The translations under genes were made by a program, and so were the position numbers. 64,000 nucleotides of DNA, taken from contig OV884059.1 in assembly GCA_930367215.1 (NCBI GenBank), positions 35,889,882 through 35,953,881 of the forward strand, written 5' to 3'. The notes below the pieces were generated by a model that saw only the letters and a list, made by a program, of their open reading frames with translations, was not told the origin of the DNA and ran no database searches. Source of the DNA: Pollenia angustigena. Its lineage: Eukaryota; Arthropoda; Insecta; Diptera; Polleniidae. Of this stretch, positions 10,035 to 20,943 are shown piece by piece (position 1 is the stretch's first letter; every line of letters begins with the position of its first letter).

Positions 10035-10790
10035 TTACAATTTCTTATCCAGCCAAGATAATTTTCCTTCGTTGTTGAAGTACTCTTCGAAACCTTGGCG
10101 AATAGCTTGGGCTGCACCTTTTCCATTTTGGTTTGTGTATGATAATTCTGGGTTGGCTACCTGAGTTTCAGCAGACAATACTCTAATTAAATAATTTTCG
10201 TTTTTCTCACATAATAAGTTATGCAAAACGCAACAAGTTTTAGTGACAAGCTCAACCTTATCAACTGACAAATTTATTTTTGTTTGCAGTATTCTAAAAC
10301 GATTAGACATTATACCAAATGCCCGTTCAACAACATTCCTAGCTCGTGCTAGGCGAAGGTTAAAAATTTGCCTTTCTATTTTAGTGGTGTTGTGGGAGTA
10401 GGGCTTCATGATGTGCTTTTGAAGAGGAAAAGCATCATCACCGACTATTACGTATGGAAGTTTTCTTCCATTTCCAATTACGCTATCTGCTGGGAAGTGA
10501 TTGTCAGCGTCATTAATAACTTTCCTTAAATCGCTTTGCATTAAAACACCTGCATCATGAGTACGTCCATTGCATCCAACATCTATATAAATAAAGCGAC
10601 AATCTGCATCCACTAAGGCAAGCAAAACTATACTATTCGTCCCATTATAGTTATAAAAAAAAGATCCATCTCTTCTGAGGGATTTGAAAGTAACATGTTT
10701 GCCGTCTAATGCCCCAAGGCAATGCGGAAACTGCCATTTTATGGTAAAGTTATCTGCAACAGCTTCCCATTGATTTTTTGTTGATGGAAA
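10035..10790 (-). pseudogene. PIF/Harbinger nuclease (HARBI1-like), last exon
   Basis: A 252-codon open exon follows an acceptor (CTTAG) at 10791-10795. It carries the DDE nuclease of PIF/Harbinger transposases: first Asp in LGALDGKHV, second in VIVGDDAFPL, and the Glu in ARNVVERAFG, with RTHDAGV between. It ends LSWLDKKL. The frame is uninterrupted, so decay is limited, but the N-terminal exons are not found to the right. Known family members are about 350-430 residues, so roughly one third is missing. Confidence 0.85.
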
Positions 10791-10880
10791 CTAAGAAATA
10801 ATATTAAATAAACTGTGTTATTATATTATTTATGAAAAAAATGTATTTTCTGAAACAATTTACTTCATTTTTAATTTTAG

Positions 10881-11225
10881 AAAAAAACTTTGGAACTAGA
10901 AGAAAGAATTAATAATGTAAAAAAGTTGATTGTCAGCAGAGCTGAACAAAAAAGTTGTTATGATTGGCTTGGTAAAGAAGTATTTTTTGAAATTAACAAA
11001 ATTAAAAATGAAGATATACAACGAGAAGTTGTGTGGAAAATTCAGCAAATGTTGCGGCAAGCATCGCTTGAAGACAAACAAGGTGGACCCAAACCAAGCT
11101 CTTCCTTTTTTACATCAACTCCACAACTATCGTTTAAACCAATTCAGCCTCATAATAGAGTGTCGACACCAGACATTAGCAGTCAATCTTCAGTCTATAC
11201 ACCTGACATTTTAGAAGACTTTTAA
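10881..11225 (+). pseudogene. PIF/Harbinger accessory (MADF/BESS-type) protein, last exon
   Basis: An open frame of about 114 codons starts directly after an acceptor (TTTTAATTTTAG). It begins KKTLELEERINNVKKLIV, with YDWLGKEVFFEINKI resembling the BESS-like C-terminus of MADF proteins carried by some Harbinger elements. A Ser/Pro-rich tail ends DILEDF. It is divergent from the nuclease exon across only 90 bases. No 5' exons are visible. The MADF family call is by pattern and context. Confidence 0.6.
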
Positions 11226-11640
11226 TTCTGCAACCCAACTGTTTTCCTGTTTCATAAACATGAAAGTGATAGTCTTTTTATATGAAATATCAAGTACAAA
11301 TTACATCTGTAATGTTATATTAAATAACGTTTTATTAAAAATTCGCCCTCGGGTTTTTGATGTTTACTTCAATAACAAATTTATTTGAAATTTTAATTAA
11401 CTTTATAATTTTCTTTATCGCAGCCATTAAAATGCTAGACGTTTATTATATGCATTAACTTTTAATTAATTGAAATATGAATTACATCTGTAATATTTAA
11501 ATGTTTCGTTTGTTTACTTTAATAAAAAATTAATTTACTATTTTAATTTAATTTATTATTTAATGAATAATATAAATCTTATTAAAAATATGTATGTATC
11601 CCATAAATAGCCAACTTTTAAAAACATTCTAACTGTTCGT
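11226..11640. other. No gene seen
   Basis: Very AT-rich, with two loosely similar segments (AATTACATCTGTAAT near 11300 and 11485) that hint at a small duplication. It is likely the right arm of the Harbinger remnant. Confidence 0.3.
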
Positions 11641-12950
11641 GGAGAGTATCAAATATTCGCCACTGCCGATTAAAGCACTCCAACTCCAACTTCAGATACA
11701 AACCTTCAAATATTCATTTTCAAATGTTTCCATATTGCCTGGCATACTTCAGGAATCTCATGACAAAGAAACGTTTCCGATAACCTCGTCTGGTAGTTTG
11801 TTCTCTTGAGAGACTCTCCAGTGGCGAGGTATCGCAGCGTGGCTGCTAGTTTCTCAGCCGGAGCTATTGCTTTTCTCATGACAGTATCTTGTTTTTTTAT
11901 ATCTTTTTCGATTTTTGCAAGAATAAAATTAATGCAATCATAACAAATTTTGGCTCGTCACAGTTTTATAGGACTATAATTATACTGTGTAATTTCGTGA
12001 AGATCGGTATATAATTTACCCTAGGCCCCATAGAAACCCTACTCCCGGAAAACAGTTTAGTCGCCTAAAACCATAATTAATAAGGCTATCATAACAGAAA
12101 TTGGTACGTCACAGTTTTAAAGGACTATAAACCCTACTACCGGAAAACAGTTTAGTACGCCTAAAACCGTAAAAAATAATGCAATCATAACAAATTTTGG
12201 CTCGTCACAGTTTTATAGGACTATAATTATACTGTGAAATTTCGTGATGATCGGTCCATAATTTACCCTAGGCCCCATATAAACCCTACTACCGGAAAAC
12301 AGTTTAGTCGCCTAAAACCATAATTAATAATGCTATCATAACAGAAATTGGTACGTCACAGTTTTTAAGGACTATAAACCCTACTACCGGAAAACAGTTT
12401 AGTACGCCTAAAACCGTAAAAAATAATGCAATCATAACAAATTTTGGCTCGTCACAGTTTTATAGGACTATAATTATACTGTGTAATTTTGTGAAGATCG
12501 GTATATAATTTACCCTAGGCCCCATAGAAACCCTACTCCCGGAAAACAGTTTAGTCGCCTAAAACCATAATTAATAATGCTATCATAACAGAAATTGGTA
12601 CGTCACAGTTTTAAAGGACTATAAACCCTACTACCGCAAAACAGTTTAGTACGCCTAAAACCGTAAAAAATAATGCAATCATAACAAATTTTGGCTCGTC
12701 ACAGTTTTATAGGACTATAATTATACTGTGAAATTTCGTGATGATCGGTCCATAATTTACCCTAGGCCCCATATAAACCCTACTACCGGAAAACAGTTTA
12801 GTCGCCTAAAACCATAATTAATAACAAATTGTCACAGTTTAAGATAATAATAACATCATACAGATATTACTCCTTAAACATTCGAACTGTCGGTGGAGGG
12901 TATCAAAGATTTGGCACAGCCGAATATAGCACTCTAACTTGTTTTTTTTT
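11640..12950. repeat. Dispersed repeat with 247-bp tandem core
   Basis: A 247-bp unit is repeated about 3.7 times over 11926-12835; GCAATCATAACA recurs at 11934, 12181, 12428 and 12675. Each unit is itself a dimer of two related halves sharing CACAGTTTTA..GGACTATA and ACCGGAAAACAGTTTAGT. A non-tandem tail (12836-12950) has the motif GGTGGAGGGTATCAAAG; a diverged copy of that tail lies at 11640-11700. The same repeat recurs inverted at 54409-54960 with its other end at 55935-56130. Repeats with a GTGGAGGGTATA end are widespread in fly genomes. Confidence 0.85.
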
Positions 12951-13017
12951 TAGGTAATGGGAAAGTATTGTTAATTTTCTTAATAAAATATTTGTAATAA
13001 TAACTTTATTTTTGTAG

Positions 13018-13861
13018 GCGATGAAAGTGAAGAATTTGGTAGCGTTTGGAGTGCAATTCAGAAGAAGCTCCCAAACAAACGATTGTCCAACGCTAATCCC
13101 GCGAAGCTCTTTGTGCTTGTCTGCAGAAAAGAAACCAGAGTCTCTGGCGGGAATCGAACCCGCAACCCCGGCGCTGATAGACTAGTTCGCTACCAGCTAG
13201 CCTACCGGGGCACTTAGAATTGCCTGAGGTTGAAATACCTGAACAAAATCTGGTCAACAATTTGCTAGTCAGTAAAAATCTTTATATTCTTGACTGTTTT
13301 ACTGATCTATTTAATTGGTTTGGAAAAAAATCGACACGTTTAGTTAGGGCCCCATAAGCTTTAGTTACGCGTTTGCAGGAGGGTTATGAAACTCAAATTT
13401 TAAAATCGAAATTTATTGGATGGGACGAAGTGATGGAAGTAGATTTTACTCGTACAGCCAATTCGGCAGCGAAGACGGGCGCAGATTTAACAAAATGGGC
13501 TAAACAACAGGAAACTCGAGCGGAAATGGCGGTGCCTTATGTACAAGACTTATACAAATACAACCGGATGCTTCCTTGAGGACGGGTCAGAATCGGGTAT
13601 AGTTTATGTGTGGTTATTATCAAAAAGTTGCCCAGAAAAAGCTTAACTGATTCAAGATATTGCCGAAGAAATGTTTAAAAGTCCTTGGGTCAATTTGCAA
13701 ACTCTTAATGAGGCCAAAGAACCGAAAAACTTTTTCTGGGTAGCCCTGGGTGGAGGTAAACCTTACGACACTACTGCTGAGTACATGAACTTCACTCGTT
13801 TGTTCAGAAGTTTAAATGACGATTTGGCAGATGAAGACATAATGATACTGGATAATGGGGA
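13018..13861 (+). pseudogene. fliI: flightless-I (gelsolin-repeat) pseudogene fragment
   Basis: Successive pieces read like the gelsolin-like half of flightless-I: GDESEEFGSVW...NPAKLF (13018), LELPEVE (13214), LYILDCFTDLFNWFGKKS, then FIGWDEVMEVDFTRTANS (13400), GIVYVWL, and NFFWVALGGGKPYDTTAEYM with DDLADEDIMILDNG (to 13861). Intronic acceptor (TTTTTGTAG, before 13018) and donor (GTAAGT, 13862) are kept, so it is a DNA-level copy and not a retrocopy. A SINE inserted at about 13117-13212, a TAA stop near 13355, a frameshift near 13575, a stop near 13645 and large internal deletions disable it. Confidence 0.85.
13117..13212 (-). repeat. tRNA-derived SINE inserted in the fliI pseudogene
   Basis: On the minus strand it begins GCCCCGGTAGGCTAGCTGG, like a tRNA 5' half with A-box features. 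It has a perfect B box (GGTTCGATTCC) about 55 bases on, then a non-tRNA tail with GAGACTCTGGTTTC. The acceptor stem does not close as a tRNA and a second copy of the tail exists at 36778-36857, so it is a SINE, not a tRNA gene. It separates two adjacent fliI segments. Confidence 0.75.
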
Positions 13862-14055
13862 GTAAGTTTTTCTTTGCTTGGGTTCACGCTGTAGTGAGGT
13901 TGAAATTTAATTAGCATACAAATCTGCACAAATAAGATGTGTTAATTTGTTATTTAAAAAAAAACTAACATTTATTTGCATCCACAAAATGAAATTTATT
14001 AAAAATTTCTTATATCACGTTTATTTTTAAGGAATGACGTTTCATTAACAATAAT

Positions 14056-14767
14056 GGGTGGTATTATTGATTCCGTTCCGCAAGTGCGGAAAGCAATTTT
14101 TGTGCGGAAGCCAAATTTGTAATTATTCATTCCGTTTGTGTGGTATCCTTCCGTTGTTGCGGTATCATGTCTACCTTGACGGTATTGCCATAGTATTGAT
14201 TCCGCAATGTAGATATATATCTTTTAATTGTTTTAATTTAAATATTTTGATTTTTTTATAGGAGTAAAAAAGTAAAATACTCAAGTAAATTGCAAATAGA
14301 AGCAAGCATTGGTTGATTTAAAAAAAAAAAATCAAGACATTGCTTGTGGTTTTAAACATATTAATAATAGATTTATCCTGAAATTTTTTTATTTTTGAAC
14401 TTACTCTCTATCCTTCATTTCTAACACGTCTTCAGATTTATAGCGTAAAACTCTTCTTTCTAACCGCATGCCCAAGTAATTAATCATCGTCGAAAAAGGC
14501 AATTGTGTCCATATTTTACTTTTATATTAACTGCCTTTAATTTACTAAAAACACTTTTTATTTTACTTTTCAATTTCTAATCTTGTCTTGAAATGTCTTT
14601 TTTTCCATCAGCTGACACAAAATCAACTCGTAATTAATTAAAACAGGGATGTTAAATTTGCTTCGCAGAAACTGCATACCGCAGGAAATAATAATTGCAA
14701 TTTTCATATCGATCGATATTTCTTTCCGCAAAATTTTCCTTTCCGTGCGGAATCAATAATACCACCC
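14056..14767. mobile_element. TIR element with GGGTGGTATTATTGATTCCG ends
   Basis: A perfect 20-bp terminal inverted repeat (14056-14075 and 14748-14767) is flanked by AAT on both sides. The interior has repeated CCGC/GCGG-rich words near the ends (GTGCGG, CCGCAA) and no usable frame. A 3-bp duplication suggests a PIF/Harbinger-like or related non-autonomous element (712 bp). Confidence 0.8.
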
Positions 14768-14807
14768 AATATTTTGGTGTGGTGAAAATCCATATTTTTG
14801 ACATAAT

Positions 14808-15337
14808 GGGTGTGTGTGAAACGGTAGCAAAGTACTAATGGAAGTAAAATTTTGACACTATTGAGGTGAATAAAATTTCACTAGCCCTGGGGGCTAGTAT
14901 AAATTTTGACATTAGTGTAGAAATTTTTGACAACCACAAAATTATTTCTTTTCATCAAATTTGTTTAAACAAAATAAAAAATAATATGGAAGCAGGACCA
15001 GCGGCAAAAAAAAATTAAAAAGAATTATACAAGATGTAAGTAATTAAATATGTATAAGCTTTTTTCCCCACACTTTTTGTAAAAATTGTTAATATATCTA
15101 AAAGAATTCATCAAATAGTTGCGACGATATCATTTCCAACAGAATTGAAATGATTATTGGTAACCGTTTGTTGAATTTATTCATTTTCACAAAACTATTA
15201 GTAATTGTTTTTTTCTTTATGTTAAAATTTTACGTTGTCAAAAATGTTACAATTTCACACAGCACAAATATGAAAATTTTCTACCACAAACAAATTTCAT
15301 TTCACCATAGAACTTTGCTACCGTTTCACACACACCC
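14808..15337. mobile_element. Inverted-repeat element, GGGTGTGTGTGAAACGG ends
   Basis: A 26-bp arm (14808-14833) starting GGGTGTGTGTGAAACGG is exactly inverted at 15312-15337. Outer, weaker pairing around TTTCACCA suggests the true element is slightly larger. No coding capacity. Class uncertain. Confidence 0.65.
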
Positions 15338-15446
15338 AATTTACTATTTTACACAAACAAATTTGCCTGTTTTTGTTGTATTGTTGTACAACAACTCCTA
15401 GTGCTGCCACCTTCTAGTAATTTCACCATGATTGTAACATACACAA

Positions 15447-15649
15447 CAAGGCGAATTAACTCCTGGTAAGCTCAACTCGTCAGCCGTTCATCAGCTGTAT
15501 CCATGGCGAATTAAAAAAATGGTGAAACGTCAAAATATTGTTTTGTTTCTATACTGAAATTTGACAACAAGTCAGAAAATTGCAAAAACAAAATACATGG
15601 GGCTTTTTGTATTTGTAGAGTTGCACTTACCTGTTATAAATTCGCCTTG
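15447..15649. mobile_element. CAAGG-family MITE, copy 1
   Basis: Ends CAAGGCGAATT...AATTCGCCTTG, with an 8-bp duplication ATACACAA on both sides (15439-15446, 15650-15657). Related to the copies at 30244 and 42538. The 8-bp duplication points to hAT-type mobilisation. Confidence 0.85.
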
Positions 15650-15657
15650 ATACACAA

Positions 15658-16309
15658 CGTACACTAGTGCTGCAACTTTTTATTCGTGCGAAAACCCGGT
15701 TACTAATAAATTAATTGTGAAAAGTGATTATTTTTGACTCTTTATTGATTTTTTGGCCCCAAAAATAAATAAATTTATTAATTAAACTAATTAATAATCG
15801 CTATTAACAGGTAATTTTTTAGTAAATTTTAAATACACGATTAACCCAAGTGTTTTTAACGAATTGTTTACCTTTTTTAATTGAACAGAGGGTTTTGCAC
15901 TTGTAGACTTCCTTATGTAGTAAAGTTTTAAACGATTTTTTTCCCTAATATCGCAAATTTAACCCGTTTTTTTTTTTATTTTTAATTCGCAATCTTTACC
16001 CATTTTATTAATCAAGGAATCCAAGTGTAAAATTTGACTTTGTTTTTATAAATATATTTTTATTTTTACCCATTATTTTATAATTTGTATTCAATAAATT
16101 TATTTTATAAGAATTTTTTACCGAAGATACCCATTTTTTGTAAGAATTTGTTAATTTTTTTTTTTTGGAAAATCAGATATTTGCATGTTTTTTTACCCTG
16201 TTAATTAACTCAAAAGTTTAGTGATCGTTCTTTTCCCCATTCTTTTAACAAGTTGTTATCTGTTTTTATATACATATTTCTTTTAAAATTTCTCCATATA
16301 CATTGAGAT
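15658..16309. other. No gene seen; possible leader of the BEL/Pao remnant
   Basis: AT-rich sequence in front of a decayed BEL/Pao gag. It could contain an LTR or leader, but no paired LTR, primer-binding site or terminal TG...CA boundary could be established. Confidence 0.3.
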
Positions 16310-17395
16310 CAATGATGGATATGACTACGTTCATCCGCAATGCCGACCGTATGGCAGATTTTGAGGCATACCCTACAAGAAATGAATGAGCGAGTCTTCA
16401 CATTTTCTTAACACCAACGTGATAAAAATGAGCGAGTACATTCATTTCTTGTTGGGTATATTGCCACTATACCCGTAGCGGAACACCAACTCGGTTCTTT
16501 AAGTAGTCATGGGAAGAGCTTATGGGAAGCTGTTCGGTCAACATATGACTCTTTGCTAATTGAGACCGAAAAATTAAAAGATCCCCAGATTAGAGAACTG
16601 AAAGCCAAGTACTTTCAGTCTTATGGCACCTATACCCGGCGGATATCTCTTATAACAGGTCATCTAGAACGACTTAAATTAGCAACGCAGGTCGAAAGGT
16701 CAATTGCGGAAGCCGCACCCATGATTAATTTACCTCCTTGTGACACCCAAATATTCTATGGTGACTATAAGAGTTGGTCCTCAGTACAAAAATTGTACTA
16801 CCTGTTGCAGAAAACTGCAAAAGTTGCACATGATACCATACAAACTGTTCCCCTTACCAACGATGGTTGGTAAAGATGTCCTCATAAATGTACAGCTTCG
16901 AACCCTTTTAAATATTCAACCGCTTTCACAAGAGTCAGGAGCGACTATTAAAAATTTGCAAAGAACGATAAATGATTGCATTAAAAATTTGTTTTTACTT
17001 GAAGTAACCCCAGAAATATTTTACCACGTAATGTTTTTGAATATTTGTGCTACAAAGCTACCCGAAAACACTCTATGTTTCTGGGAACAATCTAAAAAAC
17101 ATTCTAAAGAATCCCCTTAATGGGATGATATGGATGCTTTTTTGACTTCGCATTTTAAAACTCTCGAGCCAATTTCTGACATTAGGCAGTCTCACTCAAA
17201 CCCCGAACAATTACCTTACAACTGCCAATACACGAAATACTCCTAATCTTAACGCTGTAAAAAAATCGTCGAATAAAAATAAGAGGATTCAAAGTTTTGT
17301 GACCAAAACTGCTCCCACCCCAACAGTTTGTCGCTGTTTTCTTTGTCAAGGTTCTCACCCCATTTATTTTCGAACACTGATTAAAAGCGTTAAAT
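16310..17395 (+). pseudogene. BEL/Pao retrotransposon gag remnant
   Basis: Frames shift several times, but in order the peptides are LITGHLERLK, AAPMINLPPCDTQIFYGDY with SWSS, PLTNDGW, VLINVQLRTLLNIQPLSQES, LPENTLCFWEQS and a final CFLCQGSHPIYF zinc-knuckle remnant (17330-17370). The order LPP...F.GDY.SW / LLN...ES / KLP..TL..WE is typical of BEL/Pao Gag (DUF1759-type). Protease, RT and integrase were not found downstream. Multiple stops and frameshifts make it inactive. Confidence 0.75.
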
Positions 17396-17504
17396 CTAGC
17401 GCCAAAGGCGCTTAATCGGAAATTTGCATTCACATGTGTACACATGTGCTACCATTGCAAATGCTATGTTCACACTTGAGTTTTTAAACGTGCTTAAGCA
17501 AAAT

Positions 17505-17690
17505 GTTGATTAAGGCCGTTACACACTATCCCACAAAGTCGTTCGTATTTTATGAAAATTCTTTCCTGATCTAATTATTGTTTATAAATTTTCAAAAAAC
17601 AATAACAACGTATAGTGACAGGGTTGCATTTTTATAAAATATGTAAGACTTTGTGGGATAGTGTGTGACGGTGTGTTGTGGGATAGGGCT
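17505..17690. mobile_element. Short inverted-repeat element (ACACTATCCCACAAAGTC arms)
   Basis: ACACTATCCCACAAAGTC near 17523 is inverted near 17650-17668 (GACTTTGTGGGATAGTGT). The loop is about 110 bases. It is MITE-like; the target duplication was not resolved. The surrounding 17400-18260 segment shows no gene. Confidence 0.65.
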
Positions 17691-18264
17691 TAAATATCAG
17701 AGCAACTTAAACTCTCTTTTTGGTTTAAAGTGTGTTTAAACGAACAAATCTATAAATCACTAAACAAATCAACCATCTTTAAAGTCATAAAATTGGGCGT
17801 TTAAACTACCAATGCAGACCATATGATTTTGATAAGATTTATCGTAGTGCTACCACATGTTTTTTTTAACAACATATAATACATGGGACACTGATTTATA
17901 GTGGTTGAGTTTAAATTACATATAAATTCAAGTTTAGTTCAACTTAACAAGCGTTTAAACCATCAGCGATTTATTAGCCATAATTTAATCAAAGCCGTTC
18001 ACATTACATTTGAGAGGATTAAGATGACAGTTGTTTAAGAAAAAAAAAACACAACAAACAAATTTATATTTCTTTACAGCATTAAAATTTATAAAAATAC
18101 TTAAATTATGTTATTAGAAGATTATTTTAAACATATTAATGATGAAATTGTGAAAAGTTATGAACTATTTAAGGAAAAAATAAAAACATTAATGGCGATT
18201 TCTTTTCTGAGAAAAATATGTTGCAGAATATGCATGTAACATTTTCTAATGTATTCTTTCTATG

Positions 18265-20114
18265 AACTGGACAAATTTGTACGATACTCCCATCTTAAAG
18301 AGCTTATAAATCAGAGCTTTTCTTGAGACACTATCAAACGCAGCTTTGAAGTCCACAAAAAAGCATAAACTTTCTTTTTTTCTGCTAACTTTATGCTCAC
18401 AATAGCTGATAAGTTATAAATATTGTCAACCGTGGAATAATTTCTGCGAAAACCTGCTTGATACTCATTTAGTATTTGATTATGTTCTACCCAATTTAAC
18501 AATCGCTCGTTTAAAATGCCCATCATTATTTTAACAGCACAGTTCATAAATGAGATACCTCTATAGTTTGCAGGTTGACTTGGATCCCCCTTTTTGTAGA
18601 TAGGAAAGACAATAGTTTTTGTGAAAGAGCTATCAAGCTGGTTACTGGTGAAAGCATTATTGTATACCGATTTGTGTAGAATTCATCTGTGGCATTTATA
18701 AAAAATTCATAAGGAACTCTGTCTTCCCCTGGTGCTTTGTTCAGTTTTACCTTATTCAGCATGGCTTTAATTTCGTTTATATTTATCAAGCCAAATATCT
18801 TCTTTTAATATTGGTGCATAGTGTATGAGTACTTCAGTTTGTACGGGGTTTAGTAAATTTTCAAAATACTGTTTAAAAGTAGACACTAAGACGTTATAAC
18901 CAATTTGATATTCACGATTCCGTATTTCATTCACCAATTTCCACCATTGCCTCCTATCATTAACACTGTTGATCCTGATTGTAAGTTGATGATAGTACTC
19001 AGTCTTACATACATTAAAAATGATTTTATATTTTTTCTGTGCTTCAATATACCTTGCTTTATGAATTGGGCTTTTAGTATTTCTATATTGCTGTAGCAAT
19101 TCAAAGCTTTTTTGTCTCGCTTTATTGCATTTGTTATTGTACCATTTGTTTTTTGGTTCGAACGATATTTTCTTTAATGCTGTTGTAGATATGGATTTCT
19201 TTATTACTTCACATAGTTCATTTAAATTTGTTTCTGTGTTTGTCATAGGTTCTAAGTTATTATTTAGCTTTACATATTTGATATTGGCCCTTCTCCCAAC
19301 TTTTCCAGCGTAATTTCGGCAGTAAATGTAGCTTCCTTACTATTTCGTTTGTGTTTTTAATTTTTAGTTTTAACATAATGGGCAAGTGGTTCGACCATAC
19401 TTAGCCTTCGATTGTAAATTCATCAATATATTGTAAAAATTCCTGTGATGAAGCACAGATATCATTAACAGATTCTCCTGCATTACTGATGTAGGTTAAC
19501 TGCCCTTCTTCATCACCTCTTGTTCTACCATTCAGAATTAATAAATTATTTTCTGTACAAGACTCTACCAGCTGCCGACCTTTTCTATTTACAGTTTTGT
19601 CTTTCGATTTTCTTGTTTCGCACCCAGCAGAAAAAGCGTCTTTGTAGATGTCAATCATTTCCTGAATAATTTCACCAATTCTGACATTTAAGTCGCCTAT
19701 TATGATTGGGTTTATAATGTTTTTATTTTCAAATATATTATTTATATTTTTAAAGTCAGAATCCCAACTGGCCGGTCTCAGATATATCGGAACAATTGTA
19801 AAGGAAGTTGCTTTTGTATAAAGTTTTAGCAGCATAACATCGGAGTCTATAGTCCTTTCACAAGTAATACCTAATTCTGAAAGTTTTTTACTTATACCAC
19901 AAACACAACCACCTATTGCTCTTCCAAACCTATGGTTTCTTTTTGCCGCTTCAAAATAAAGATCGAATCCTGCAAAATATTTTCGAACTCTCCCTATTTT
20001 TTCTTCTTCAACATGAGTTTCAATCAATATAAAGATCTCAGAGTTTTTTATATAGGCAAACAAAGGCGGGTACATATATTTATTTTCAAGACCATTTATG
20101 TTATACGATAATAT
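18265..20114 (-). pseudogene. Non-LTR retrotransposon ORF2 (endonuclease + partial RT)
   Basis: Minus-strand frames join in order. The endonuclease (19401-20114) has ETHVEEEK, IIIGDLNVRIGE and SVNDICASS. A linker follows (18767-19246). The reverse-transcriptase N-terminus is at 18311-18789, with LNKAPGEDRVPYEFF, YQAGFRRNYSTVDNIY and a broken DFKAAFDSVS. At least three frameshifts occur and the catalytic FADD part is missing: the element is cut off at its 3' side near 18265, unusual for a non-LTR element and so probably a later deletion. The clade is not certain (CR1/L2/Jockey-like group). Confidence 0.75.
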
Positions 20115-20583
20115 AGTGGAAGGCCAATGTACGCGGCATGCGGCTGCGGGCGGCGATCAGCTGTTTAGATTTTCGCTTGAAATTTTTTTGTAAGGCAAAT
20201 GAAAGCAGCACATTTTAAAGCGGCAAATGTTGAATAAGCTGTAAAAAAATGTTCAATCTATAAAAAAAAGGATTTATTTGAACATAATAAGAATTTACTT
20301 ATCAAATTGGATTATTTTTTCCACTTCATTTGTAATGTTTTTTAAATTTCTTTTGTTAAATGATTATGTGTGTGTATGGCAACGTCTACTTCACGCGGCT
20401 TAAAACAAAAGTTGAAAAAATTCAACTTTGCCGCGCGGCATCTTTTCTAAGTAATACCAAGTCTTAATTTTTGTGATGTGTCTTTTTTTTTGTATGAACA
20501 TTTTTGTCAACAATGCTAACATTTTTACAATGGCAATGCTATTATCGCCCGCAGCCGCATGCCGCGTACATTGGCCTTCCACT
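20115..20583. mobile_element. 469-bp TIR element with 38-bp GC-rich perfect ends
   Basis: The ends AGTGGAAGGCCAATGTACGC... (20115-20152) are exactly inverted at 20546-20583. AATAT lies on both sides (20110-20114, 20584-20588). Removing it restores the non-LTR ORF2 frame (DFRIL then SYNINGLENK), which proves the boundaries. The interior is AT-rich and non-coding, with a second palindromic core (AAAAAGTTGAA/TTCAACTTT, 20405-20435). The superfamily is not identified. Confidence 0.92.
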
Positions 20584-20588
20584 AATAT

Positions 20589-20714
20589 TCTAAAATCTAA
20601 TGTTTTGTTTTCATATATAATTGATTCATTTTGTTTTTCTTTATAGCTACAGATGTTTGATTTCGTTTGACAGACATGCTTTAGTTTTTTGTATTTGAAT
20701 CCTGCATAATATAA
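20589..20714 (-). pseudogene. Non-LTR ORF segment between two nested insertions
   Basis: Minus-strand LYYAGFKYKKLKHVCQ and NESIIYENKTLDFRIL lead directly into the endonuclease start at 20114 once the 469-bp element is removed. Upstream it is interrupted at 20715 by the nested complex that ends at 27023, beyond which the ORF1-like part continues. Confidence 0.7.
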
Positions 20715-20943
20715 GGTCTGTCTGCGTACACATATTTTGCGCAAAATCTTGCAAAATGTTGTCTGCGTACTCCAAATCTCTTGCAGTGAGAGAGCCAAAA
20801 GAGAATTTTTTGACAGATGGATGTTAGAGAACTTGCAAAATGTTACTGGAGAAATTTCCGCTTGCAAGATTTTGCAAATAGTTTGAACAGCTGTTTGAAT
20901 GAAATAGTTTTTGTGAAATGAAAATAAAAATTGAAATTTAACA

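Noticed and set aside
13140..13212. Functional tRNA gene on the minus strand
   Set aside because: It has a B box and a tRNA-like start, but no closing acceptor stem. It is joined to a non-tRNA tail found again at 36778, and it sits inside a pseudogene.
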